Made by a program: the position numbers and the translations under genes
In this document: positions 30,250 through 41,469 of the stretch, piece by piece
Numbering within the stretch: position 1 is the first letter of the stretch
How the letters are laid out: each line of letters begins with the position of its first letter
Notes under the pieces: generated by a model
What the model saw: the letters and a program-made list of their open reading frames with translations, nothing else
Database searches by the model: none
What the model was told of the DNA's origin: nothing
Origin: Mixophyes australis
Lineage: Eukaryota; Chordata; Amphibia; Anura; Limnodynastidae
DNA length: 64,000 nt
NCBI GenBank assembly: GCA_036250195.1
Contig: JAVHZZ010000001.1
Coordinates: forward strand, 393,030,783-393,094,782
Direction of reading: 5' to 3'

Positions 30250-30863
30250 TAATGCAAATCCCCACCACCTAATTGCTGTTGGTGACAAAATCAGACCCCA
30301 GATCAGTGGGTGCCACCCAAATAAATTATTTACACTGTGATTGATGAGTGGCCATGACAGCATATCCTGTACCTGTGTCATTGCACAGTGCATGGCCACA
30401 ACTGGTATCTGGTTTCTAAAATACAGGCAGAAGGAAGGAGTTGAGAACCCCTGCTGTTGAGCAAAATTGCAAAATTCAAAGTATTTTAATAAAGGAAGTA
30501 ATGAAGACATTACAAGAGACAAATGAGGAGCTATTTAATTCATACTGAATAAGGTCACAGACATCACAGCAATCCACACAGTTTAGGATTTATTAAAGAA
30601 CGAAAGCGAGATTCAACCCCCAGGAGATTGAATGAGTTCCTTGGTACTTTTGTCTACATGCTTGTTACATAGTATTTATTGTAAGAGCAACCATTTTCTC
30701 GGTGATCCACATGTATCTGCACAATTTCAAGGGAATAATATTTCCAATAAGAATATTTAAAAGAACTGTGCTACCTTTGGTTTTTTTTTTGGTTGACACA
30801 CTCTTCAAAACATCTACTATTTTCTGTGCTGGATTTTATCAAGATACCCTCTGTGGAATAGAC
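30250..30863. other. Unassigned sequence
   Basis: No gene or transposon end recognised. The 128-codon minus frame at 30,136-30,522 overlaps the SINE tail and has no family resemblance. Confidence 0.4.
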
Positions 30864-30866
30864 TGT

Positions 30867-31017
30867 GGGGTATATTTACTAAACTGCGGGTTTGAAAAAG
30901 TGGAGATTATAGTTATCAATTATTTAGTCCATTCTACAAAATGACAGCTAGAATATGATTGGTTGTTATAGGCAAAATCTCCACTTTTTCAAAGCCACAG
31001 TTTAGTAAATATACCCC
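30867..31017. mobile_element. Fold-back MITE, GGGGTATATTTACTAAACTG family
   Basis: A 151-bp copy of the family at 7687-7862, with ends GGGGTATATTTACTAAACTG and its complement and the shared GGTTTGAAAAAGTGGAGAT arms. It is more decayed in the centre. TGT lies directly on both sides. Confidence 0.75.
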
Positions 31018-31020
31018 TGT

Positions 31021-31454
31021 GTTTTTTTCCTTTTTGTTTTTGGAGTCTGTAAATTTATAGGTTTGAGAATTGCACCAGGGTCTACACTTTTTGTATTTGT
31101 CAGAAGGTATCCCCTAGACATTCCAATTGTGTTTATATTAAAAGACAATCGGAAGAGCCTTGGAGTATCCTCAGCCACCAACAGCAGACAGCACTGTATA
31201 GCCATAGGTAGGCTGGCCAAAACTGTATCAGCCTGGGGTACAGATACCCCCAGCCAATCCTGCCCCTGTCGGGAACGGAGGAAGAGTATCTGGTAAGGAA
31301 CAGAGAAATGTAAGTGCCATTTTTAATTGTCTTTCTTTTTATCAATAGCATTTCTTTTAATAGATGTTTTACAAAACAAAGTGAATATTAATTATTAGCA
31401 AAACAAATAATACATATTGTAAATTCAAGACTCAAAGAAGAACTGTGTGAGGTA
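31021..31454. other. Unassigned sequence
   Basis: No recognised gene. Overlapping frames on both strands at 31,002-31,351 have no family resemblance. Confidence 0.35.
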
Positions 31455-31462
31455 GATGTGAC

Positions 31463-32191
31463 CAGGGGCAGATTGGGAACTTAAAGTGGCCCTGGAAAAA
31501 ATTATTGAAGTGGCCTCATGTCGGCGGGACCAAAATAACTGTAGGTGGGGCCAACACAAAAGTAAGCGGGATTTAGAACTACAGGACTTTGGTTGTAGTA
31601 ACATTTAGGAAAACCTAGATGTGATGACTTTACACACAGTGGGTCATCTCTAAAGCCATGCAGGGCAAATGTATAGTATACTATAGGCAGCCCCCTCTTA
31701 GTATAGTATAGTATAGTATAGGTAGCCTCCCAATAGTATAGTATAGGTAGCCCCCCTTAGTATAGTATAGTATAGGTAGCTCCCCTTAGTATAGTATAGG
31801 CAGCCACCCCTTAGTATAGTATAGGCAGCCCCCCCTTAGTATAGCATAGTATAGGTAGTCCCCCTTAGTATAGTATGGGACCCCCCCTTAGTATAGTATA
31901 GTATACTAAGCCCCCCTCATTTACCTTCGGTTGCTCTGAGCAGCATCTCTTCTCACATCAGACAGACAGGAAGTGAAGTCAGACTTCCTGTGTGCCGAAC
32001 AGCACCGTGGGAGCCTAGCAATTGGCTGCCTGTTGCTGCCCACTGAACACCAATATTTTAGATTGCTTTCCTGTATGTGCCTCCCCCCGTCGCATCCAAA
32101 CGCACCCCCCGGGAAAATCTGAGGTGGCCTCGTTAGGCCATCGGCCTACCGGGAAAACTTCCCTGTAAGGTCTATGGCCAATCCGTCCCTG
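31463..32191. mobile_element. Non-autonomous hAT element, CAGGGGCAGATTGG..ATCCGTCCCTG
   Basis: A 729-bp element with a perfect 8-bp TSD, GATGTGAC, at 31,455-31,462 and 32,192-32,199. Ends are CAGGGGCAGATTGG and CCAATCCGTCCCTG. It contains an AGTATAGTATAGG array (31,675-31,915). No transposase. Confidence 0.85.
31675..31915. repeat. AGTATAGTATAGG tandem repeat
   Basis: A higher-order repeat of TTAGTATAGTATAGGCAGCC-type units of about 25-35 bp with variable C runs and variable numbers of the AGTAT pentamer. It lies inside the hAT element at 31,463. Confidence 0.9.
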
Positions 32192-32304
32192 GATGTGACT
32201 TTGGACTGTTGAGGATTGATGTTGAACTAAAGCAAGACAAGTCTTCCATTGCCATTCTATATAGTTCTCCTCTTGTAAGAGTGACCATCATCTTAGCACA
32301 GCAT

Positions 32305-32988
32305 AGGCCTGATTCATTAAGGAACGTAAATGCTGTTACGTGCCATATTTTGCATAAAATTGCTCTCTACATGCTCAAAAATGGACTATACGCCAGTGAA
32401 CGCAAGTGCATCCAATTTATCTTCAAACGCTAGGACACTTCCGGAAGCTAACGATTTCATTGGTAGAATGGGGGAAGGAGGGTTGTATGGACGTAGTAGC
32501 TCTGGGCAACTCTCAGGTAGGTGATTTCAGTTGTATCACTCGCAGAAGCTATAGGACAGGTGTAAGAGCCGATTGACAGTGATGACGGTTGTGTTTACAT
32601 GCTGAACCAGAGCAACTGTAAAAATGCATTTTATGTACAAGAGACATTAATAACATCCTGATACATGTGTTTCATGCTACAAATAAAAATGTTAAAAAAT
32701 ATTTTTTTAATATTTTTTTCATTAATGACTATATAATTAACTGTTTTGATGCATTTAATAATGTAATCTTTTATCTGTACATTCTGATGGGACTTTAGAT
32801 ATACATATGCATTGTGTGTATTCTGCAGTGTGTTTTGTCTGTCTGCAAAAGACAAGTGCTGTATAGGCAGAACGTACTTACATCCATATTCAACTAGAAA
32901 CGTTTCTTCTGTTGAATTCAGATGTACCTGTTTGCATTTTCCGTCCGTTTAAAAAATGCAAATTGAGTTCCTTAATGAATCAGATCCC
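32305..32988. mobile_element. Element of the GGCCTGATTCATTAAGG family, 684 bp
   Basis: Ends GGCCTGATTCATTAAGGAAC and GTTCCTTAATGAATCAGATC form a roughly 20-bp inverted repeat like that at 10,838-11,168. The interior is longer and unrelated, with an AT-rich tract near 32,690-32,730. No TSD is evident and no coding region is recognised. Confidence 0.65.
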
Positions 32989-33089
32989 AAATGTCCAAGA
33001 AGTCCTACTAAGACCCTATCTGTATATATGAGACTGGTGTAGCAGAAACTTTATATTTAAGAAAAAGTGTTAATACAAGGACACTAGTG

Positions 33090-33393
33090 CATACTTCTGA
33101 GATCTCCCCTCCAGGAGAGGAGATTTCACCGCCGTGTCCTGGGGACATGGCCACGCGAATGGCGTCACTATGCCATGACCCCATTAGAACATCGCCATTT
33201 TCAACCTATTAGAACAGGGAGCAGGACCATGATGATGCATTTCATTGTGTATCGCGTTGCTAAGCTCCGCCCCGCCCCACTTCACTTATGAAGTGGACAG
33301 GATGCGGGAGGTTATCCAGCTCTCCTGGGAGTCCAGGAGAACTCCCAGAAATTTGTGAGTCTCATGAACATTCCAGGGAAGCAGGCAACTTTG
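33090..33393. mobile_element. Non-autonomous hAT element, relative of 353-639
   Basis: A 304-bp element from CATACTTCTGAGATC to CAGGCAACTTTG with a perfect 8-bp TSD, CACTAGTG, at 33,082-33,089 and 33,394-33,401. The TSD centre is TA, the pattern reported for the Buster branch of hAT, unlike the nTnnnnAn sites of the 18-kb family. The right TSD copy was later duplicated again by a retroposon insertion. Confidence 0.8.
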
Positions 33394-33420
33394 CACTAGT
33401 GGCTTAATGGGCTGCAGAAT

Positions 33421-33472
33421 CATCATCGTCATCACCATTTATTTCTATAGCGCCACTGATTCCACAGCACTA
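33421..33472 (-). mobile_element. 52-bp SINE/LINE tail insertion with a 29-bp TSD
   Basis: Only 52 bp of the GGCGCTATAxAAATAAA/(GAT)n tail were inserted, read on the minus strand. They are flanked by a perfect 29-bp direct repeat at 33,392-33,420 and 33,473-33,501. This is a clear target-primed reverse transcription product with extreme 5' truncation. Confidence 0.9.
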
Positions 33473-33501
33473 TGCACTAGTGGCTTAATGGGCTGCAGAA
33501 T

Positions 33502-34585
33502 GCAAAATATACACTACCAATGCACATAATCATTTACAAGTTCCAGTGAAATATAAGCTTCCTTTCTGCATTCAATATGTAAAAATGAGCTAACCTATCC
33601 TCTACCACTTAACCCATTGTCTGGTAACAATTTGACATCTTTAAGATCTCTTTATTAATGACATCATTTTTGTTATAATTTGCTGACTTCAAAAAAACCT
33701 TCAGCCCTTAGCAGATGTTTAAGGCTTCAAGGTTTGTTTTATTGAAACATGAAACACTTTTACTAAAATAATTTCAAGAGCACATTTGACTTTCTTTGAG
33801 TGGAATAGATTTAAAGCAGTATTGTACGTTTGTAAAGTTTACCATGTGCACATGGAAAGGTTTCAATTTAAGTCCTAGCAGTAGGAAAAGAACATTATAA
33901 CAGGAAGGTTTCCGCCAAATCCATCAAACACAACTTTCATTAATGGCAGGTTCCCCTGACTCGGATGTGTTGTTAATATCTCACTGTGATGAAACTATTA
34001 GGAATGTATCTCATAAATGAGTGCTATCGTTAATCAAAAAGTTCCTGTTTTATGCAACTTAAAATATGCTGAACCTGCTGTGTAATTTAGGTCCCAAATG
34101 AATAACTCTACATAAATGACAATATTGTAAGCTAATGTAGGAGTCAGCAAATTAAGGTCGGTAGTTAGAGTAACTGCTGACTGCCCTCCAGAAAGGTCAG
34201 ACACTAGTCAAATGAATGCTTAAAGAAGGCAAAAGGAAGGGTATAAGAGCAGACAAGCCAACGGGCTTCTCACAATATGTGCTCTTGTTGATCATCCTTT
34301 ATGTGTAAGGGCCACAAAGATGCCACCGGCTCAAAGACATGTATCACATAAACATAGTTGCACATATTTAAACCTATGCCCTGTCAAATCATTCCACCAA
34401 ATATAAGAATTCCCTTTGGCTCTGACACTATATTCTCTTTTGATGCTATCAATGAAGCAACTGTCAAAAGCAAAGTCATAATGACCAACACTAGTGCATG
34501 GGTGCTCCTTAATCGCAGACTTGTATAAAGAAGGAGGGAATAAACCTCTAGTAATAAAACAGAGTAATTATCATCAAAAAGCAGG
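33502..34585. other. Unassigned AT-rich sequence
   Basis: No gene, RNA or repeat end recognised in about 1.1 kb. Confidence 0.4.
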
Positions 34586-34593
34586 ACTATATG

Positions 34594-35001
34594 CAGGGCC
34601 GGTGCTAGGGTCCTTGGCGCCCTAGGCGCATTTTCAAAATTGGCGCCCCCCGCCCCATTTTCAAAATCGGTGCCCCTCCCTGTCTTTTCTTACCTTAACT
34701 TGCCTCCTCTCTGCTCCGTCTGCTCCCCTCCACTCACTGACACTGTCGGGCCATGATGATGATGTCACGGCCCGACAGTCAGTGAGTGGAGGGGAGGAGA
34801 CGGAGCAGAGAGGCGGCGGTGGTGATGATCAATAGTCCCTCCCCCCCTCCCTGTGGATGTATATGAAGCTGTGCGGCGGCCGTGAAAGGTATGGTCAGCG
34901 GTCGCCGCACAGTTTTAAAGAAATTTTTAATCTGTGGCGCCCTCCAGAGCCCGGCGCCCTAGGCAAGTGCCTAACCTTGCCTAATGGGAGCGCCGGGCCT
35001 G
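34594..35001. mobile_element. Non-autonomous hAT element, short relative of 8693-10,606
   Basis: A 408-bp element with ends CAGGGCCGGTGCTAGG and GGGAGCGCCGGGCCTG and a perfect 8-bp TSD, ACTATATG, at 34,586-34,593 and 35,002-35,009. The interior folds back on itself over about 45 bp around 34,755 (CCCCTCCACTCACTGACxxTGTCGGGCC and its complement). No coding region. Confidence 0.85.
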
Positions 35002-35203
35002 ACTATATGTAAGTTGCACACAGCGCCAGACTGGCCCATCGGGGTTCCCGGGGAGATCCCCGGTGGGCCCCACTGCCCAATAGTCCCCTTTTGCTAGGGG
35101 TTGGGACCAGAATGGGATCACCAGGGCGCCCGCAGATGGGGACGTGTAGGAGCAGCCTGTGTTGCTCGGTAATGCAGAGGAGTTTCCTGCTCACTGTCTC
35201 TGC

Positions 35204-35248
35204 TGTGCTCTGATTGGCTGAGTGACTGTGTCAGCCAATCAGAGCACA
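35204..35248. other. Hairpin with 18-bp arms
   Basis: TGTGCTCTGATTGGCTGA (35,204-35,221) and its complement (35,231-35,248) around a 9-base loop. Both arms carry the CCAAT motif ATTGG/CCAAT. Confidence 0.85.
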
Positions 35249-36770
35249 GGCACGCCCCCTACCCTTGCTGCTATTGAGGAAGCTGGAGGCAGCACTGCAG
35301 GAAAAGGTCGGTGTATGGGAGTTTATTTGTCTGTGTGTATGAGAGAGAGAATATTTGTCAGTGTGTATGAGAGTGAGTCAGTTTGTGTGTATCATAGTGT
35401 GAGTCAGTGTGTATGACAAATGTTTGTATGAGAGAAGGGGTGTGAGTCAGTGTCCATGAGAATTGTATTAGTGTGTGTCCGTGCACTCAATATATAGAAA
35501 AAGAGGGATCATACCGCTGACTTTGTGAATGTAAAAAAAACAGGGATATATACGGGGACAATAAATTTTCAGGGACAAATCTTTAAAGTCCTTGGAAATT
35601 TAGAACAGTCGGCAACTCCTGCAGTATGCAGCACGACCTTGATTTTATGTCTGAAGGGATATTCTGCTTTCAGCTTTTTTTTTACACATAAAAAAATGTC
35701 AGTAAACTTGTATTAACAATGAAAAAAAATTCAAGGATTAGTGTTAAGTTACACATTAAAAGAAAACACTGCTTATCACTTTTTGATTCGATTTTTTTTT
35801 TTTTCTGATTGTGCAGACATGCGGAGACTTTCTCTTTGTGCATATGTGTCTATTTGTCTGATTATTTGCAGGTCTGACTGAAAATATGTATAGTGGGAGG
35901 TGTAAAAATGTCACTACAAAGTAGAGATGGTCACTGACCCCCGTGTTTTGGTTTTGTATTCAGTTTTGGATCTGGATTACCTTCGTGTTTTGGTTTTGCA
36001 AAACCGCCCTTGCGTGTTTTGGTTTTGGTTTTGTTTTGCTATTTTTGAAAAAAATACAATTTTTGTGGTATAAAATAACCTAATTTAGTGCTCCACCAGT
36101 TTTTTTAGATAAGTGAGGTAATTCTAAAGGTAATAAATTATGAAAAAACAGTTTAATCCCTGGTAGGCCGTCCATAATGCGAATACTTGTCTGCAAATTA
36201 TACAGTCAAACCTGGTTGTCTACCTCCTCCATCTTTGATTATTGGCAATGTAGCCATCGTCTTTGGGTGTATATTACACCCTACACTTGTAGTTGAATAT
36301 TAAAAAAGCAGCCTGCACAGACTGTGGAGCTAGAAAGTAAAATTAAATGGACCACGGTACTTTGGTGGCTATCTAAGCCCCCCCCCCCCCCCTCCGCCCT
36401 CCACTTGTAGTTGAATATAAAAAAATCAGCCTGCACAGACTGTGGAGCTAGAAAGTAAAATTAAATGGACCACGGTACTTTGGTGGCTATCTAAGCCCCC
36501 ACCGCCCTCCACTTGTAGTTGAATATAAAAAAGCAGCCTGCATAGACTGTAGAACTAGAAATTTGAATATACAAAGAAATGGACAAAGGCAGTTTGGTAT
36601 CTGTCTGCATCAGACCCCCCCCCCCCATCCATGTGTAGTAAAATAGAAAAAAAAGCAGCCTGCATAGACTGTAGAACTAGAAATTCGAATATACAAAGAA
36701 ATGGACAAAGGCAGTTTGGTATCTGTCTGCATCAGATCCCCTCTCCACTAGGAATAAAATAGAAAACTAT

Positions 36771-37470
36771 TCAGCCGTTATATAATCTAGAATATAAATA
36801 GAAATTGAGAAAGGCAATTTGGTATCTGTCTGCATCATAATCATCAACATCCTCATTAGCGCTCTCGTCACCTCCATAAATCTCCCCCTCATCCTCTTCT
36901 ATTTCCAAAGTGGCATCCTCAATTTGTGTATCACCGGCTACACTCGGGCTGTTCAGGTACACATCAGCAGAACTGCTGAAAGGGCCCTTCTTTATGGGTA
37001 TACTAACAGAATGCTCACGATTAGACATACCATTGTTGGATGGACTCCCCACAGGGATCGGTGTCATTTCTGATTCAGAGCAAACATTATCCTCCAATGC
37101 CTTACTGTTATCTTGCAGCTCGGCTTTGACGCGTAACAGTAGTTGTGCACCACTTGTAGACTCGGTAACATTTTTGGATCTGCCACTAATAGCCAAAGGT
37201 GAAGGCCTCATTCTCTCTTTGCCTCTGCGTGTGTAGAATGGCATGTTGGCAATTTTTTTTTTTAGCGGCACTTTACTTTTGCTCAGTAACCATTCTTTTT
37301 CGCTTCAACACAGTAAAAAAAAAAATTGATTTTGTTTTTTGGACTGATTTCGAAACACTCTGTAGTTTGACATCGCCTTGCCCAGATGACGTACTGGGAA
37401 CACTAACATCAGGACTGGTGACAGAACCTGGTTGCTCATTCTGATCATATGTGGACTGCTTTGAATCCAT
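36771..37470 (-). pseudogene. Broken N-terminal hAT transposase fragment
   Basis: Reading the minus strand from the ATG at 37,470, the first about 75 codons match the complete transposase. A TTA-to-TAA stop near 37,270 and one extra A in the following A run then break the frame. The rest continues at 37,271-36,771 with IANMPFYTRRGKERMRPSPL and ends in the same RYQIAFLNFYLYSRLYNG fusion as the 25-kb copy. It also has an insertion of about 14 residues (IPIKKGPFSSS region) absent from both other copies, so it represents a separate lineage. Confidence 0.9.
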
Positions 37471-37479
37471 TCTGAGCGC

Positions 37480-38300
37480 AAAGCACTTGTAGTGGTAAAA
37501 ATTATTTGGTAAGATACTGCTGACAAATATGACTTTTGACAGCCAGAAATATTTATGCACAATTATGGGGGACACCCCAAAAGCACTGAGGAGTGCTAAA
37601 AATTATTTCGTAGATACTGCTGACAGATATGACTTTTGACAGCCAGAAATATTTATGCACAGTTATGGGGGACACCCCAAAAGCACTGAGGAGTGCTAAA
37701 AATTATTTGGTAGATACTACTGACAGATATGACTTTTGACAGGCAGAAATATTTATGCACAATTATGGGGGACACCCCAAAAGCACTAAGTGCTAAAAAT
37801 TATTTGGTAGATACTGCTGACAGATATGACTTTTGACAGCCAGAAATATTTATGCACAATTATGGGGGACACCCCAAAAGCACTGAGGAGTGCTGAAAAT
37901 TATTTGGTAGATACTGCTGACATATATGACTTTTGACAGCCAGAAATATTTATGCACAATTATGGGGGACACCCCAAAAGCACTGAGGAGTGCTAAGAAT
38001 TATTTGGTAGATACTGCTGACAGATATGACTTTTGACAGCCAGAAATATTTATGCACAATTATGGGGGACACCCCAAAAGCACTGAGGAGTGCTGAAAAT
38101 TATTTGGTAGATACTGCTGACATATATGACTTTTGACAGCCAGAAATATTTATGCACAATTATGGGGGACACCCCAAAAGCACTGAGGAGTGCTAAGAAT
38201 TATTTGGTAGATACTGCTGACAGATATGACTTTTGACAGCCAGAAATATTTATGCACAATTATGGGGGACGCCCCAAAAGCACTGGGGAGTGCCAAATAT
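37480..38300. repeat. 100-bp tandem array of the inverted hAT copy (about 8 units)
   Basis: Units match the 18.5-kb array in reverse orientation, with CATAAATATT in place of CATTAATATT and GTGCTTTTGG in most units. One unit has a short deletion near 37,790. Internal similarity is higher than to the other two arrays, showing separate homogenisation. Confidence 0.93.
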
Positions 38301-39000
38301 TGAAAAAAAATAAAATAAACCTCTATACTCCTCTCTTCTCTAGCGATTTTTGTTAGAGCAATTGCAAGAAGAATATTGTATTCTCTGTCCCTGCTCTAAT
38401 CAGCCTGTAACTACACCCTGCTCTCTCCCTCTGTCAAATGGTGATGGATTGCTGTGGAGGCAGGTATTTATAATCTTGAAGTATCGCGAGAACCGAGCCC
38501 CGAGATCCGACGACGTCACGATGACATTCGGCCTCGATTTGGATTCAGAGCGGGTGGGAGAGTACCGAGCTACTCAGCTCGGTACTCGGATAGGCAAAGT
38601 TCGGATGGGTTTGGTTCTCGGGGAACCGGACCCGCCCATTTCTACTACAAAGTCCATCATATTACCACGTTAGGATCACTCCTTTCATTATGTTCAACTT
38701 TCCATTTCTCCAAAACTATTACTTATAGTTTTATTAAGTCTTAAGAAAGGGGACTCTATTTGTTTCCCTTGGAATTGGTCTAATGTAAATATCAAATGAT
38801 TAACGTATAAACATAATTTAATTTTAGGATTTTAACTAGTGAATTTAATGGTTTTTGAAGTCTGCTTGTAGAGCTCACCATTCTCACAGTTCCATTGTTT
38901 TCCTTATCCTCCATAGAATTTCTTTAACTAGTCCCAGAGACTTTTCTGACAATGTTCTAATAATCCACATTAGTGTGTGTCTGTGTGTAGGAGAAATGTA

Positions 39001-39003
<3 letters not shown>

Positions 39004-39055
<52 letters not shown>
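39004..39055. repeat. (GT)n microsatellite
   Basis: An essentially pure GT run of about 26 units. Confidence 0.97.
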
Positions 39056-39057
<2 letters not shown>

Positions 39058-39510
39058 GTGTTTTGTTTTTAATTTAACATCTGGGCTGGATGGGAAGGAT
39101 GGGCTGGAGTGTTCACTCATGGCTCGTCTTTTCATATTTCTTGTACCTATCCTTTTTTCCCAAACAGGAGCCCAACATTCCAGGATTGAGATAATTGAGC
39201 TTAAGACACCAGGAAGTAAAAGCTGAAACAACAAGTAGGAGAGAGCAGGATAGTTGCCAACTGATTGTGGTGTGACAGTCCTGATTTTAGGTGACTGTTC
39301 ACCTTTGTACCAATCTAGGGGCTGGAACCCAAACTGTGCACTTTTTGCATGCACTGCATCCTTTTATGCTACAATATGGCACTAGCCATTTCCTCGGTGG
39401 GCTGAACATACCCCCTCTAGCCACACACTCAGGTGGCTGGCCACACCCCCTCTGGTGGGCCCCTACCATGACATTCCTAGATGGGCCCTTCATGTCCCAG
39501 TCCGATACTG

Positions 39511-39903
39511 TGTGGACACTAAAGGGTTTAAAAAAAACGATCAACATGAAAACTAGAAAATGGTAAAATAGTAAATAGTAAAAAACACACCTTTTTTCAT
39601 TATCTGTCACATATATAAAGTAGAGATTGGTACAAACAATTAAATACTATTTACTCAATTTGTCAAAATATTCCCAAGTGATAATGACATTGTCCACAAA
39701 CATTATTATGGGAAATTGCAAATATGAATTAATCCACTTGCAGATTATATTCTATTTGAGACCAAAGGAGTACCAAAATTAATGCTGTACTTACAACAAA
39801 AAGGTACATGGAAGGATAACAATATAAAATAAGAATAAATGAAATTATATTTACAGTGATAATTAGTAAAATTGCTGAAACATGTAATGAACCTGTGTGT
39901 CTT
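39511..39903. other. Unassigned sequence
   Basis: AT-rich, with no recognised feature. Confidence 0.4.
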
Positions 39904-40497
39904 ATACCCCATTCATACTGCACCAAAATCGCGGGTTTTTGCCGGGGCGAGCTCAAACGACCCGGGTCTTGGTGCAGTATGAATGGTACAAGTCAAAAAT
40001 CCCGGGTCTAAAAACCCGGGTCTAAAAACCCGGGTCTAAAAACCCGGGTCTTCAACCCGGGATTTATCGAGGGGTAATTCCCGGGTCGGACCTGGGTTGC
40101 CTGCACTACGAATGGTGCAACCTGGGTTTTTCAACCCGGGTTGCACAGAAAACAAGCTGATTGGCTGTCTGCCTGTCTCTGGAGGATGATGTCATCAGTG
40201 GGAGCCCGTGGAAGATTCGAGAAGGAGTTTAGGAGAAATTGCATCATCTTTATGCGTCAAAAAACCAGTCACCTTTCAATGACATCACCATTTTTCAGCC
40301 AATGAAAACTGCTCTGGTGATGACTCCCACAAATTGCCAGGGCACAGACTTGTGCAGTATGAATGGGGTCAACCCGGGAAATTCCCGGGTCCGTGGTGCA
40401 GTATGAATGGTGTTTCTGAGCTGGGACGCTCCGAGGCGGCAAAAACCCGGCTTGAAAAACCCGGGATATTGCCAGGGCGGCAGTATGAAAGCGGTAT
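39904..40497. mobile_element. CCCGGG-rich MITE with ATACCCCATTCATACTGC ends
   Basis: Ends ATACCCCATTCATACTGC and GCAGTATGAAAGCGGTAT are inverted repeats. Extra internal copies of GCAGTATGAATGG (near 39,972, 40,105, 40,355 and 40,397) suggest nesting or internal duplication. A 13-bp tandem, AAAACCCGGGTCT, repeats four times at about 39,996-40,051. No coding region; the minus frame across it is not supported. Confidence 0.7.
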
Positions 40498-41469
40498 AAT
40501 AGAACACAGTGCATACGCCTAAGTAATATTTGGGTAGTGCACACATCAGCTGACTGATACATTGCAAAGTTGAAGCAAATTTCCAAATAAATCAAAAAAC
40601 AATAAGCAAAAGTAAGAAAAATAAGTTTGCAATATTTTCTCTGCCTGCCTAAATATGGTGTCGCAGTGGTGCTTTGAACATCAGAGATTTTCCAGCCAGA
40701 AAAAATAACGCTTAAATTGTTCCATGCTGATATATTGATGTAAATGAAGAATGCTCTTCCCCTATCACACAGAAGCAATTAAGCTCTGAAGATGCTATGT
40801 ACAACCTTCCGTGTGACAATCAATGTTCTCCAATCACTTAAATGTGGCAGCATAAGCAATTTGAGTGCTATGAACACTAGTGCTTTTCTGGTGTTGAAAG
40901 TGGAAGAATGAAATCACTCTTAAAAAGAACCAAGCATTGGGGAAGCATGTAATAGGATGTCAGTCACAAGTAACAACCTGATGGGTGCAGGTCTACCAAA
41001 CACATATCACTGACAGGCAGCTTCAGATGTATAGGTTTTGTAAAAAATTAAAACAAAAAAAAACCATGGATTATACAATATTTACTTAACTAATTAACAA
41101 ATAAACTTGGGCTATAGGAGTACAAAGACAGTGCAAGAATGCTTCAAAACAATGCTACTCACAAGATTGGTATTTAACCATGGAAACCGTATTACAATAT
41201 TTATTTTTTTCTAGATTAGAGACATCTCTGTATGCTTACAGATTGTATATACAAAAATCCTTAGTGGAAGTGCTTGGATTAAAGTTCAAAAGAAGTAATG
41301 AATATATCAGCACTCATACAAAGGTGCAACTGGGCTCTGCTAAACACTCTTGCAAAGTACAAACTGGTGAGTGGGTAGCTTGGGAACAGTATAGTCACTC
41401 TGCACAAGGGACTCAAATCAGTGTGACTATTATTATAATAAATGAATCAGACAGAAACAGCAGCATTGG
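40498..41469. other. Unassigned sequence
   Basis: No gene or transposon end recognised. The overlapping minus frames at 40,269-40,778 run into the MITE and resemble nothing known. Confidence 0.4.

Larger units (their letters stand above)
35922..38644 (-). mobile_element. Inverted, internally deleted, older hAT-Ac copy
   Basis: A 2723-bp copy in minus orientation with ends TAGAGATGG and TTTCTA (one change) and a perfect 8-bp TSD, CTACAAAG, at 35,914-35,921 and 38,645-38,652. It has the TTTTGG subterminal cluster at its left, a four- to five-unit 3' array of about 110 bp (36,285-36,770), the truncated coding region, about eight 100-bp 5' units and the terminal hairpin. It shares the coding-to-array deletion junction with the 25,245 copy but is more diverged. 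Confidence 0.95.
35021..39510. mobile_element. Putative composite hAT-like element, CAGCGCCAGACTGG..CCCAGTCCGATACTG
   Basis: The left end, with GACTGGCCCATCGGGG, and the right end, with CCCAGTCCGATACTG, are imperfect inverted repeats 4.49 kb apart. Flanking octamers GTTGCACA and TGTGGACA agree at five positions only, so the pairing is a proposal. It contains the inverted hAT copy at 35,922-38,644. Its own sequence includes a CCAAT-bearing hairpin, GTGTATGAGAGTGAGTCAGT repeats near 35,330-35,470 and a GT microsatellite. A segment at about 39,120-39,300 matches 5130-5312 in the opposite orientation. Confidence 0.5.

Noticed and set aside
40269..40778. 169-codon minus-strand frame
   Set aside because: Crosses the border of a CCCGGG-rich MITE and has no family resemblance.
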